From Allacma fusca (Eukaryota > Arthropoda > Collembola > Symphypleona > Sminthuridae): a DNA stretch of 64,000 nt. The stretch's first letter is position 1. Every line of letters begins with the position of its first letter. The stretch covers positions 5,601,661-5,665,660 of the forward strand of contig OX359250.1 of the NCBI GenBank assembly GCA_947179485.1. The letters run 5' to 3'. Under the pieces are notes generated by a model that did no database searches, was not told the origin of the DNA, and saw only the letters and a program-made list of their open reading frames with translations. This document shows positions 1-44,220 of the stretch, one piece after another. The position numbers and the translations under genes were made by a program.

Positions 1-810
1 CTGTTACATCCTATAGTGGCGCTTCGTCCCTTACAATTAGTGACGTTACACGTAGCGCTGATCGTCAACGATTTCTAGGGGCGAAGCGAAGCTGAAAGAC
101 CCTATTGGATTTGCCGGGGTGTCTGCTTGTCTGTCGTCACGATAACTGCCAAACCAATATGGCGTCAGGCATTTCAAATTTTTTGTAAGGGTCAAATTAG
201 CTAAAAATTAAGAAGCCTATTGTTTTTGAAGATCGGGTCATTCGTTTGACCTCATAAAATTAAATGAGATCACGTATAAACACTAACAAATACAGATGTA
301 TAGAAACCGGGATGTTAAGCTTGCGCCATCTATAATATTCTTGAATTTGTTGCCTACATTATATTGCCATCTATATCGACCGGTGGTTGTTGCACAAACG
401 TGCACATGCGTAGTCGAATATGAGTACTAACGTTTTTTCAAAATTTGTGTACGCATACTGATAACGATTAATCGCAATATTTTAATTAGATTCCAGCGTT
501 GCTTTTAATTTTGGAATTACAAGCCACTAGTAAAAGCCCTGTGCTTCACAGGAACAATTACTTGGAGAGGTCGTAGTGTGAGTGCAGAAATTAAAAGCTA
601 AACGACTTAAGAATCAACACCTGTTGTGAAGATACTTATTGTATCTAAATCTCTAAATCTTGCTAGGTGAAAGAGTAGCGCGCAGAGCTTTAAATCAACG
701 GACAGGTAGAGCTCGTTAATAATAAGGGGTTCATATGTACATGCAGTTTTTTTTATAGTAAAATGAACTACTTCCACAAAATTCTTGCAAAAATGTATAT
801 CGATTACATT

Positions 811-1853
811 CAGTGATGGGAAATTCACTCAGGTTACCTGTTGGGTTGTACTAAGGGATTTACTAGAAAAATTCAGATTATTTGTATTGGATTAAGGGAT
901 TCACCAATTAAAATTCCAAGACCTGGATTTGCTATAAGATTAAGGGATTGGCAATAAAAAATCTAACAAATTTGAATTGATGGATTGACAATAAAAGCAA
1001 AAAAAAGATTGCATAAACGGATTAAGGAATAAAAATGTATAACTTGATTGGATTAGGGGCTTGACGAATAATCTGAAAACTCCAATTGGATAAGCGATTT
1101 GACGGATTTTTAAATAGAATTTAAAAATTTGTTTTGGATTAATGGCTTGATTAATGTAAAAAGAATATATACGAATACGAGTTTATTCAGGATTCCTTTC
1201 GGGTGACGCCCATATCATCCAAATGTTACACATGTGAAGTTGTAGTAATTATTTATATATGTATGTAAGTTTATGTAACTACGAGAGAATCACGAATATA
1301 TGTATTACAATGACAAGTTGGCCCCAAAAATTTGACAGTAAGGTTTGGGTTAATGGACTGGCAGAAATTTTTTCAAATAATTATGTTACAAGGTTAAACT
1401 CATTTACGCCGATTAAAGTAAATTATTGCACCGATGTATAGGAGAAGTGTAATCAGTTAATGCAACAAAGGAATTGTTTAGGTGTAGAATAATACAAGCT
1501 AATGATAATGGGCAATGGGTTGCAATTAGTAGTTATATAAATATATATAAACAATAAACATACTGACAGCACAGCAATCTCAATCCATATTCCATACTGC
1601 TAACCGAAGTGGATTTTGGAGTTAGGATTGACCACATTCTTCACCCATTATTGGAATAGGGTTGAGGATTGATCCGTAGTCACAGAACGCAACTAAATTG
1701 GATTAGGATTATGGATAAAAATGAGTTCATGGAGCCGAGACTCAGGAGTAAGGAATACATTCAAATTTGCCCATGTCTTGAATTAATATTAGGATTCATA
1801 TAGTTTATAAAAAAAATTTGCAATCCGGGATTAATAGCCCATTCCCAATCCTG
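811..1853. mobile_element. hAT-like non-autonomous element (copy A), nested
   Basis: The left tip CAGTGATGGGAA (811-822) pairs with the reverse complement of the right tip, CAGGATTGGGAA, at 9 of 12 positions without gaps. The flanks are ATTACATT (803-810) and ACTACATT (1854-1861), a 7 of 8 match to an 8-bp target duplication. CAG-type tips and 8-bp duplications are hAT hallmarks. The sequence just inside both ends is built of degenerate GGATTAAGGGATTG-like words (about 850-1160 and 1576-1840), resembling hAT subterminal repeats. There is no transposase. It sits inside the long-inverted-repeat element, so it is the younger insertion. Confidence 0.7.
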
Positions 1854-1925
1854 ACTACATTGGCTTTTGACCAATGAAATCGAATTTCTGAAGAGAAATT
1901 TGATTATACCCTTCCGATTATCTAA

Positions 1926-2046
1926 GGGGACAGTGTCCCTGTGCCCGTCCCGTCCCCATTTTATGTGGGGACAATTTCCCTGTCCTCGTCCCATCCCGAT
2001 TTTGTATGGAGACAATATTTTTGTCCCTGTCCTCGGTAGAAACTCC
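1926..2046. repeat. Degenerate GTCCC/GGGACA repeat block, copy 1
   Basis: Irregular repeats of GTCCC, GGGACA and the word GGGACAATATTT end in CTGTCCTCGGTAGAAACTCCAG. The same words and a similar end recur at 4826-4917 and around the element at 5143-6274. I read this as the subterminal part of a decayed hAT-like family different from copy A. No partner end was found. Confidence 0.5.
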
Positions 2047-2620
2047 AGCTCGGTTCAGTGACTACTACTAATACTACGTATATGCTTATGTACGTACAAG
2101 TGGACGTTAACTAACACGCATTAAAGGTTTATATGTACCTGAAAAACAAACTTAAACTCACGTACGGACGTATACATATATCTTTTGTACTGTTTGTATT
2201 ATATTGATCTAACCTGGAATTAAATTCATATGCATTGTGGTGTTTAGTATGTATACACTTTTGAAACACGTTTTACAATCTTTTTTCAATTTTACAATCA
2301 ATTTTAAAACTTGTATGTGTGAGTTCATGCGACCTCTACCGGTTCATAGAGACAAATCGTTCTGTAGATGGCGCAAGCTTAACATGCCAGTTTCTGTACA
2401 TATGTGTTGCATGTATTTATATGTGACCTCATTTAATTCTTTGAGGTCAAACGGATGATCCGATCTTCCTCAAAAACATTTTTAATCGTGCTTTTTATTT
2501 ATTGTACTCCTTCAAAAAAAATAGAGTTTCCGGATGCCATTGGTCGTGACGACAGACAAGCAGACTGCCAGACACCACGACAATCTCAATAGTCTTTCAG
2601 CTTCGCTTCGCCCCTAAAAA

Positions 2621-3637
2621 CTACAGGGAGAATGACAAGCATCTTGACCGGGACACAATTGGCATTGTGTACGGCTACTTATGAATCTGGTGCTTCATCA
2701 ACAGTCACAAGTCACAACTCTGATTTAACTCTTGTTCAATGTTCCCTGCAGCCGCAGCCTTACTTATGTTCACAGCACATTCTACCACTACTCCATCCGT
2801 AAACGTAATATAAAGCAAGTATGTAAGGTTAATATTTAGAGAAAACTGATCCTAATTCCTAAAAACGATTGTATCTACATACATCCATAGTACTTACAAT
2901 TAGTTGTAGTAAAAGTGCATTATTATTGGCATTCCAGATTCGAGAAGGTTTGTCCTGCTTGCCTTATCTGTACATATGTATGTATCTTTTGTGAGTACTG
3001 TATTGAGGGCTGTACACAGTACTTTATGAGGCACAACAAATTAAAAAGTACATATTCCTTAAAAACTAAAGCCATTGCAAAATAATTTGAGGCAAATGTT
3101 TGTCTCATGGACAGCTGTTGACACGCCTAAAGAAAACGGTTGGAAGACCAATATGTCCCAACTTACTGTTATAAAATTATATGACCCCTGTGTAGAAACC
3201 TATATATTAGTACTTATATTGTACGTATAAATTATTACAAATATATTAAGCACATATTGTATACGCTTTACTTTCACATTATGTGTGTATGCGGGGTTTG
3301 GACTTTGGACAGTCAAGACAGCCCGTTGTGTGCATACAAACCGCCGTACAACCATCCGTTATAGTGAAATTTGATTGTAACTACACTCCACATGATGAAA
3401 AGAACATAACAAAGTTCATGGTAACATTTGAACATATCTGATTAAAACTATTTTAAGTTGTACTTGTCTGAATTTGCATAAGTAAATAGGTAAACTTGAT
3501 GCGGAAGAGACAATCTACAGGACGTCCGACTTTTGTCAGGCCAAATCAGCCGAAAAAAATCAGTCTTTAAGCCATTCGACAACCGGATCGAAACTTCAAT
3601 TCATTTATAATTGGGGTTTATACTCCAATCGTCCAAT
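2621..3637. other. Intergenic, no gene seen
   Basis: AT-rich sequence between the long-inverted-repeat element and the next repeat fragment. No coding stretch, RNA gene or clear repeat was recognised. Confidence 0.6.
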
Positions 3638-3810
3638 CAGTGCTTAGGTACTACCTGGGTACAGAAGTTGCGTACTGGGAAGTACCCGGGTACTACCTAA
3701 CCTAGACGGATTTTAGAAAATGATATGGGTACGGTACGAGTATCTCTGTACCTGTTCATGATGTACCTGTGAGTATTTTTGAGTAGGATTAAGTGGGACC
3801 CAAGTCCATT
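3638..3810. repeat. Possible hAT-like end with GGTACTACC words
   Basis: A CAGTGCTTAGGTACTACC tip at 3638 is followed by repeats of GTACC, AGTACCCGGGTACTACC and GGTACG. This has the same architecture as the hAT-like copies in this window. The only candidate opposite tip (near 3795-3805, GGATTAAGTGGG) is poor, and no target duplication is convincing. It may be a truncated end or a very short internally deleted element. Confidence 0.35.
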
Positions 3811-4257
3811 CCATACTAACTCTAATAAAGTTCTGCATGTTAACTTGGTTTCATATGGCTATTGACCCAAATAGAGACAAGGTGTCTCCGCATGTATGCT
3901 GTCCACCCTATGAGCACATATAGTTACATGGTAGTGGTGGTATGGTGGTGTTATAGCAAACGTATACATACTTCGCTATACACCACTACGATCTCAATTT
4001 GAATAGGACCCATTGCAGTTTATGTAAATACGACCACTGCACAGCCAACTATTGTTGGCTCAAAACTGCAAATGTAAATAGGGAAGGCAGTAAAACAGTT
4101 TGCGTGCAATAGCTAGCTGTGCAGTGCTATGGTCGTCGATGCATCAAGAGCGCGCGAATATTTAATTCTTACCATCACTAGCGTGTCGCTCAAGTTAGAA
4201 AGGAGGATGCCAAATCATCTTGCGAATCACATTGTGAACATACCCCACACACTACCT

Positions 4258-4689
4258 CAATTACTACTCTCCAAACGATTTTAACATACCTCCCGAACTC
4301 CTTCATCTGCAAGCCTTAGTGGTTAGAGAACTACGGAATATCCAGGAAATTATGCGGGGTGAGATAGAGTCGAAAGCCAAGTCTTCTGCAACCATACAGA
4401 TAAGCTATATCATAACCTCATACACACCGATTCATTTACGGGAGTGCTAAGTAAATATTTGCCGATTTATTGTCAAGCCACCAGGCAAAGTCAATGTCTG
4501 ACAAATACTGGCGGCATTGCAGCATCAAACTTTCCGAAAAATCCGACAAAAATATCTGATGACGTTCGCTTGTTGATACTTCATAAACTTTCCAACGAGG
4601 TAACAAAAAAGGTGCATGACCTGGAAAATGAAATACAAAATTTGGAACAAAAGTTTGGGGAAATTTTAGAAATTCAACTTCAGACGTGA
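4258..4689 (+). pseudogene. Decayed coding remnant with predicted coiled coil, family unknown
   Basis: One frame reads about 56 residues (from 4276; Pro-Pro-Glu-Leu-Leu then a Glu/Arg-rich helix) to a stop near 4449. A second frame takes over at about 4431 and continues 80-odd residues to a stop at 4687-4689, ending in a Glu/Lys/Leu-rich segment (LSNEVTKKVHDLENEIQNLE) typical of a coiled coil. The frame switch, the lack of a good ATG and the transposon-rich setting argue for a broken gene or transposon ORF. No catalytic motif can be seen and I do not recognise the family. Confidence 0.35.
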
Positions 4690-4825
4690 ATGTGAGAAAT
4701 ATGCAGGGACTGGATAGTCAATACCGTTCTACTATATAATTTTTGGAAGAAATGCAAAACTGGATGCATCACTGGAATAGGGCATCTGTTAGGGTTTTAT
4801 GACCAAATATAGACAAATAGGACAA

Positions 4826-5142
4826 AAATATATGTCCCGATCCCGTCCCAACGTAACTCGGGGACAATATTTGTGTCCTAAAATTGTCCCGTCACGCCCC
4901 TGTTCCAAATAGAAATCCAGTATCGACAGAAACACTCCAAATCTAACCTTTTCAATAAAGAGCTATTTCAAGTTGCAAAATTTGACTTCACAAAGATATG
5001 CTCTTACAGGGTGGGTTTTAACCATATAACCCTAACGGTGGATTTAAACAGAATATTTCCTGTGTAAATAATTTTTTCTGCCCCGACATACTGTACTAAC
5101 CTGTCCCGAAATGACATGGGGACAATATTTATGTCCCGAAAT
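4826..5142. repeat. GTCCC/GGGACA repeat blocks, copies 2 and 3 (left part)
   Basis: At 4826-4917, GTCCCGATCCCGTCCC and GGGGACAATATTTGTGTCC run into an end TTCCAAATAGAAATCCAG resembling the end of the block at 1926-2046. At 5094-5142 the same vocabulary restarts (TGTCCCGAAATGACATGGGGACAATATTT) and is cut by the hAT-like insertion at 5143. It resumes after 6282 as TGTCCCATCCCGAAACCGTC. Confidence 0.5.
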
Positions 5143-6274
5143 CAGTGATCGTCACTGGAACGGATGACACCCGGGTACATTGGAACGGGTACGGGAACAA
5201 ATATTTTGTTCCCAGCCAGTTTGGGTACAGGAACAGCAACACACCCAGAACCCGACCCTTGGCAACAAGAACAGGGTTCTTCATTTTGTTCCCGTTTCCA
5301 TAGCCCACGCATGATCCCTTTGCCACACCTTTTGTTCCCGGGTTCGAATGGATACTTTTACCATCTCCTAAAAACACACTCAAAATTGATCTTGTAAGAC
5401 CATAGACTATTTAGTACTTTATTTATGTAATCAATTCAATAAGTACATTCCATTCCATTCTTTTTTCCTGCAATTTCTACACACAGATCCTTGGCCTTAA
5501 ATATAGTATTTTAAAGCTCCTCTTTTAGTATAATTGCGGTATTTTCTACAGTAGTTGTACAAGTCAATATAAAATAGTTTAAATAATAATTATTAGTTTG
5601 TACAAATTCTGCTACAAGTTTCACGCCTTTAAAATTGTTTGCTCGAGTTAATGTTTTTTTTCAAATAAGACTAACAAATGGAAACTTAGCGGTGCCGGCA
5701 AATATTTTTCAGTTATATTGTAATTATAAGTAGAATAATTATCTTTGGGCCAGTAATTGAACTCAAAGATTTTTAAAACCTCATCAACATTCAATTTTAT
5801 TTGTGGAAGGGCAACATTAATGCTCCATTCATTTTTGCACCCTTTCCCACTATGTACGTAGTAGTTTAGAGTGTTGGGTTGGATTTAGGTTGACTCGGTT
5901 CGTAACCTCTGAAGGTTTAAACAATCAGTTATTACGCAGTTACATTTCGCTATGGGGGGGGGGCGGTTAAGCGGGTCTGCATGTTGTCTGTTTTTATCTG
6001 CAAAACAAAGAGTTTGGTAGTTACACAAATCTTGGTAATAATTTTTGCCATACAGAATTACAATACGAGTGGACCCGGGAACGACTGGCGGGAACTCGTC
6101 CCACAAGGTGTGGGACGAGTACGGGGAATTTTTATTAAATTCATCGGAACGGGTACCCAAAATACTGTTCCCACCATGACGGGAACGGGTTCGGGAACAT
6201 TTAAGGGTAATGCCCATTGCGTTGGGACAGGAACGGGAACGGCGACAAACGTTTTGCACCCATGACGACCACTT
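5143..6274. mobile_element. hAT-like non-autonomous element (copy B) with perfect 8-bp target duplication
   Basis: The element is flanked by CCCGAAAT on both sides (5135-5142 and 6275-6282). The left tip CAGTGATCGTCACTGG and the reverse complement of the right tip, AAGTGGTCGTCATGGG, match at 12 of 16 positions. The 1132-bp interior has subterminal repeats of GGGAACGGGTACGGGAACAA (about 5156-5340 left, 6060-6245 right) and a plain AT-rich centre with no transposase ORF. The target site lies inside an older GTCCC repeat, so this is a nested insertion. Overlapping open frames in both directions across the ends are low-complexity artefacts. Confidence 0.8.
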
Positions 6275-6282
6275 CCCGAAAT

Positions 6283-9200
6283 TGTCCCATCCCGAAACCG
6301 TCGGGGCGTCCTGTCCGGATCAGAAGCCCTACACCGGAAATATCGAGCATTGAACCATCGCAATACCTCGTTTGATCCGTCGTTGTAACCCCGAAACAAA
6401 TTTTAGGCTTGTTCTATACGTTTTCAAAATTTTGATACGAAATTTTTGAAAATAATTCCCGTTTTTGAACATGATATTTATTTTGCCTAGAAGAAATCAG
6501 TAGAGAGCTGCTTTTTCAGAACAAATTTTCCTTCGGTGTAGGTTTTAGACAAAATTTTGAAATTGCTAATTTATGTAGTACTTTCGAAAAACTGCATTCA
6601 TTTTGGTCCGATCTATGACATTTCCGTCATCCCTTGCTCATTGAAAAGTCATTGCCACAAATGATCAATCACGTTTCTTACCAGAATTACCAAAAAAACA
6701 AAATTGAAGGAATCATCTGAGACCCGTTCTCGGTCAGAACAAATTGTCCTGTAATGAAATTTTTAAATAGGTTTTAACAATTCAAATAGATTTTGGGAGC
6801 CATTGTGAAATTCGAAAAACTGCAATAATTTTTGGCTGAGAACAATTTAGGTTACGCATAGGCTAGATTTTTAGGCTCAGGATACGGTAAAGTTTTGCTT
6901 TAGGGATAGCGGGTCTCTTCATTATTTCAGGATCATTGAAAATCAAGTTTATTTTAGTCTACTGTAAGTTCCGTTCGAGAGCGGGTCGGCTCCACTAGCT
7001 CTCCCTAGCTATGACAATCCCACGTGCCGATCGTGCACATAATCACCCCATAATTTCTCCAAATAAGCACTGCAATGGGACGGAGTGATACCCATATCCG
7101 CTTTTTATGTACAGTAAAGATTATTCCATGTAAATTCTGCAAGCCCCTCGTAATTTAATTGCGACCCTCCAGAATATGTATGCTCTTTTTATGTGATTGT
7201 GTTCATCGTTGCCGTTAAGCATTTTTTAAAATTGAAGATTCTCATCTAGAAGAGATTAGAGTTCAAAACAAAGTAAACAATACTGTCTTATTGGCTTGTG
7301 GGTTCGGCCACACTGGTTGTGCAGTCTTCTACTGACTTACAGTTATGCATGCCGCGAATATTTAAAATTGGACACGCACGCACATTTCTAAAACACACGC
7401 GCTCAGTATTTGATGATATGGTGAGAAGCACCAGGAAGCGTGTGACAATTTGACATTCTCAACATGCAAACATCCTCAAAAATATCCCTGTGAACTTTTC
7501 AGAAGCTTAGTATTTAAGTATTTCGGAGTTACTTCAAGTAAGTAATTACTTCAAATTATACTTTTTCATATCAGTTGTTGCAAAATAATGCATGTAATTA
7601 TGCATATCTGTAGTATCTATATCTCCACATTTTTTATTCATGCATCCCGATGTACAAAGTTCATACCAGAAATTAGCAAGAGTTTCGCGTGATTATAATT
7701 TGCGTCCTTAATTATTTTCTGGCATTCTCTAGTTCTGGATACTTTATTATTCTCAAGTCCAACCAGTTTTGTGGAAGTCCTATCAAGCTGAATAAGTTGA
7801 ATCTCCATGACTTGCACAAACTTTTGGCATTACAATCCTAATCCTACGGAACGTTCAAATTAAAAGGATATACAGTATCAGCCTCGAGTTGAGTTACTCC
7901 TCCCGAGGAATCTTCCCCGAAGAGAGAAGGCAGAAAGGAAAACAAGGAGGAAAAATGAATGTATTTTTAAGAGCAGAACTCAGATATCATTACAGTGTGG
8001 TAAATATTCAGATTTTGCGTCGGGTTTAGTGGAAGGAAATTCACTTTGTCTTGGTCCTCAGATGTGGATACACTGGTTTCTACCTTGCATACATCATTTC
8101 ATGTTCTCTGCCAAAAATAACTCAACACGACACTACAACTTAAGTTGCACACGACGAGAGTTTTGCAGTTCAATTTGTGGGTATTACAAAATATCCTAAG
8201 TAATGTACACACATCGTTCAGGGGATGCGCATATGGAAGAGCTTATAGTCATTATCCAAAGAATCAGACTCCCTAAAGTCAACAGTTATTTTAAATGTGG
8301 GAGAGTGTAACGGAAAATTATGTCACATTACCAAGCATTTTTTATTTTTTGACAGTTCATGTTTACTTTCGTATGTGTCCTTACGTATAAAAATGTCATC
8401 TTGAATTTTCATCCGAAAAATCTACATGTAGGCTACAAACCTAACTCACCCTCACAAACATTTACCTCTCTCTCTCTCTTTCTTACTCTCTCTCTCTCTC
8501 TCCTGCATATTTTTTTTAGATGAACACACTATTACACTATAGACACCTTTGCTTTTTACAATAGTTACGGTTTCTGTCCCTACTTACCCATGCAGTTCTC
8601 CCTCTGTACTTATTCTCCACCTTTGCTGATGGGATTTTAATACCCAGCCACATAATTAAGCCATCAGGTTCCACACATGTACTGTATATACTGGCATCAT
8701 GCATTATGCTCCCTCGATAATGTACTAATCCTCCTGAGACCATCATTTGATTGAGCTGCACTACAGCATTATGTTAATACTACTTATAGGTAGATACTCG
8801 CATTGTCAATGACACCAATATTATTTTCTCTCCTCATTATGAGAGCCTGCCACTAAAAGACTACGATCCCCCCTGCCTCTCGGGATCCTCTCACCACAAC
8901 AAATCACTGTATTGAGACAGACGATAAAGTTGGGGAACTGGAAGTAAGTAAGCTTACACAGTGTTGTAAACTTGTACACACAGCCCTGGTACATAGGTAT
9001 CCTTTACGAAAGATTACATGTGTGTACGGTGGAAAGGATTCAAGGGAAGGTACACGGCTTCCCAACAACAAATAGATACACATATACAGAAAAGAGCTTC
9101 ACCAGAAGCTCTCGCTATACATACAGCCTTGCAAAATTATCACGATTTGGGATCCACAATCCACAGGTCCCTAAGAATTTTAAAGCTACATAAGTAGCTG

Positions 9201-9798
9201 TATATTATGGCACTCAGGGATTGGAAGGTATAGATTAAAATCTTAGCTTTAGGAAATCATAATGACAGCATATGGACTAGTATGTACATGGTCTCTTCTA
9301 GTTGGGGGTATGTATGTATGTATCCCTCTATATGAGACTCCCTGCCTCTACTAAGACACTAAAAGAGTTTGGAAAAGTGAGGAATAGTACCTATACATAA
9401 GGTACATGTTAATGAAGGATCACGAGGACTCTGCATAACTTTTTATACAGTGTGTATATACACAGTCTGTGTATATAGGGAATGAAGCACTGGCAAAAAA
9501 ATGAAGCATGCATGGGATAAGTGCAACAACTCTCCGTCCTCACTTACTACCACTGGGGCTCAGGATGACTATACTATGAGTAGTTGCTCTATGTTGTTGT
9601 GTTGCGGCAGTACTAGTGCTAACTGTAGCGTGTGCTCTTGTATGAGAAATAATCTCGATAAAATAATGTAAGCTAGAGGTTAGGTGGAAATATTTTGATT
9701 TTGGTCCATGTCAAGTGTTTCGTATTGTGACAATTATTTAAAAGGATTGATTAGGGAACGGAACGGCTGGGATTGGTTATTCCTATGTATACGCTCTG

Positions 9799-9833
<35 letters not shown>

Positions 9834-11172
9834 TTATCCTCAAACAGAGACAGAGTCACAGGGAGGCTCATTAATACACACATATGGTCTAATGACGGTG
9901 TGTGCATAGTGGAACATGTGGGACAGAGAATACCACAAAAATAATATTTGCTGGAATATATGTATATAATAGTGTTTGAGAGAGAGAGAGAGAGAGAGGG
10001 AATAAAATAGAGAAGGGTAATAGGGATATAGAGGAGTGAGAGTGTGTGGTATATGTACGGGCATACAGGAAAGCCCCACAGCCCCATACATTCATTGTCA
10101 GTTGACAAGAAGATAATCTAAAAGTTTAATGTACGGCTTACAGAGGGGAACATGATCCGAATGGTATGAGGACTGTTAAAGCAAAGCAGTTAGGAGAGAG
10201 ACAGACCTTTAGCTAATAGCGCTCCGTAAACTAATAAGAGTTGCTCTTCAGTCTATCAGCAGTCATTCAAAGAACAAGAGCATCATTTCCATGCGTCTGG
10301 GCCGTGCTGTGGGCTCCTCATCATCCTCGAACCAACGCACTGTTTACTCCCCGTCCCTTTCTCTCCCCCCCAGTCTCATTGTTTACAACTAAAGAGTTCT
10401 ATTTTGGTGGGGGGACTCTCTTCTTCCCATTAGGGATTAGCGATTTGTCCAGTGATTAACCCAGAGTGGAGGTCAACTCCGGGGTCCCATCAAATGTTGA
10501 CTTTCTACAATAATTATTGTCCCGCAACAGTCGTCCGTCAGTCCTAGGCTTGAGTAAACCTCCGGCTCTCTCTCTCTCTCTCTCTCTGTGTCCACGTTCC
10601 CCACATATAATTACATATATAAATAACATAAATACAGCGTGCTAATTATTTATCCCCCGCCTTATCTTCCCGACCCATCTACGGAGAACAAAAACACTCA
10701 ATTAATCTATATTTAGCTAATGTTTTTAATCATTTGATCCCCTCAAAAAATTGAGTGGACGGAGTAGAGACTGTATAGTGACATTGGTGCTCCGTCGGGT
10801 GGCATAACCTCACAGGTTCAACATTTTCTTCATGCAAATTAATTTATATTACAAGTGCATCCAGTCCTCATCCCATTAAACATTTATCTTTCCTCCAACT
10901 TGGGATAAGAAACTACCCTCGGAATAATAATTCTTATTGTAGGTCCTATCCTTTCCAATCGATACAAATCAAAAGGTGACCGTTCTCACGGGACGAGTGC
11001 AAAAGAGTACAAAAATACGAACATGAGACCCATTGACATCCTCAAATATTTTCGGGAGTAAGAGTAATTAATAATTATCCTATATTAAAAAATTAATCAG
11101 CCGGGACGCCTTGTACGTTAATCATGAGCCATGTTTGATCTGTGAGGATGATGGACAAATTGTGACCCCATT
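6283..11172. other. Intergenic, microsatellites only
   Basis: No supported gene. It holds the rest of a GTCCC repeat (6283-6330), a two-copy degenerate direct repeat (6517-6612 and 6735-6838) and CT/GA tracts near 8466-8503, 9801-9829, 9978-9999 and 10566-10587. The open frames here are short, without splice or family support. Confidence 0.6.
9801..9829. repeat. (TC)n microsatellite
   Basis: Uninterrupted TC dinucleotides. An opposite-strand GA tract lies 150 bp further on (9978-9999), so transcripts across both could fold back on themselves. Confidence 0.9.
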
Positions 11173-11180
11173 TATATAAA
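11173..11180 (+). promoter_or_regulatory. Candidate TATA box for the cGMP kinase promoter
   Basis: TATATAAA lies 169 bp upstream of the initiator ATG at 11349. If functional, transcription would begin near 11200. The assignment rests only on the motif and its position. Confidence 0.35.
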
Positions 11181-11348
11181 AACGTTTGGATGGAACTGGG
11201 CCCTCAATTGTGAACTCTGTTGATTGTGAACTTTTTATCAGGATTTTAATTTATTTTGAGAGCGTGGGGTCAAAATTATCAACTAGTCAAAATAACGGAT
11301 CAACTATTTGTACCTGGTGGCGCTTTTCGTTCAGTCAAACGCAGGAAG

Positions 11349-43366
<32,018 letters not shown>

Positions 43367-44220
43367 AAAAAAAAATTAAATATTGCAGGGGAAATGCTGT
43401 GATTGCTGTACGATTGAAAGAGGAGCTATTTTGTAAACAAAATACATTGAAGTTGCAGTGTTCTAAATAAATGTCAAGTCGTTATTTTTTAAAAATAGTA
43501 GCTGATATGCATGTCTGTGTCAAATTATTTCAATACATTTGCCATTTACGGCTTTTTTTATTTAAATCTAATCAAGCATCACACCTATTTTTTTCTCAAC
43601 GCTGGATGCTGTTATACCCACACGTTCATTTCTACTCTCACCAAAGATACCGAAAAGTGATATAGGTAACCAAGAAACAATGAAGTTAAATAGGTTGAGG
43701 TACAGGCTTGGAAGAAACGGACAGAAAACCTAGTCTCTACGCCTTAAAGTATCACAGTGCCCCAATTGTTGCATAAAAAAATACGTACTTTTTTTAGTAC
43801 GCCTGTCTTGTATTTTTGATGTCTTGGAGCTTGGATTCCGTTGGTTTCGCGAGGATTATCTAAGCGCAAATGCGCACCGTGGGAAAAAACAAATGACATT
43901 TTTATTAAATTATGTATGTACTCATACTTTGACGTAGGCCTTATACATACAGTAGAACTAAAACGTATGTACCTATATTTCCAATGTCATGTCAACTGAA
44001 AGTTTACCATGTGAGAATTTTCTTCCCCGATAATATATAAAAACTGTTGTCTTAGTTTTATTTTTATTGTAATAGTTGTTGCAGTTATTGTTTTTTGGCC
44101 GTGTTTCCGAAAGAAATAATTTGAAAGGTTTATTTTATCCATCTCATTAGGGAAGATTAATCCTGAAAAGAAATCGATTTTTTTAATCTCGCAAGACGAA
44201 CATTACGAGTTCTTTACAGG
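43367..44220 (+). other. 3' UTR of the cGMP kinase and gap to the next gene
   Basis: AATAAA at 43466-43471, 100 bp after the kinase stop, is a plausible poly(A) signal. The rest of the gap shows no gene. Confidence 0.6.

Larger units (their letters stand above)
72..2620. mobile_element. DNA transposon remnant with ~270-bp terminal inverted repeats
   Basis: The left arm (about 76-345) and the reverse complement of the right arm (about 2616-2345) match over most of their length. Shared words include TAGGGGCGAAGCGAAGCTG at the tips, a CTTGTCTGTCGTCACGA block, TTTGACCTCA, and GTTAAGCTTGCGCCATCTA at the inner end. By eye, identity is roughly three quarters with small indels. No transposase ORF lies between the arms, and the middle is occupied by a separate hAT-like element (811-1853). 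Without that insert the host element is about 1.5 kb. No convincing target duplication flanks it, so the superfamily is unassigned. Long inverted repeats without coding capacity fit Mutator-like or foldback-type non-autonomous elements. Confidence 0.8.

Noticed and set aside
4790-5010. TAGGG or CAGGG left tips pairing with the GTCCC repeat end near 6330
   Set aside because: Tip matches are weak and no 8-bp flanks agree.
5129-6399. Open frames on both strands of up to 124 codons
   Set aside because: They lie in the repeated GGGAACGGG ends of a transposon; the composition is low-complexity and mirrored on both strands.
9708-10108. Open frames with Ser-Leu or Arg-Glu runs
   Set aside because: They are translations of TC/GA microsatellites.
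11186-11348. Upstream in-frame extension of the kinase N-terminus
   Set aside because: It depends on TTG starts; the first ATG in frame is 11349, directly opening the leucine zipper.
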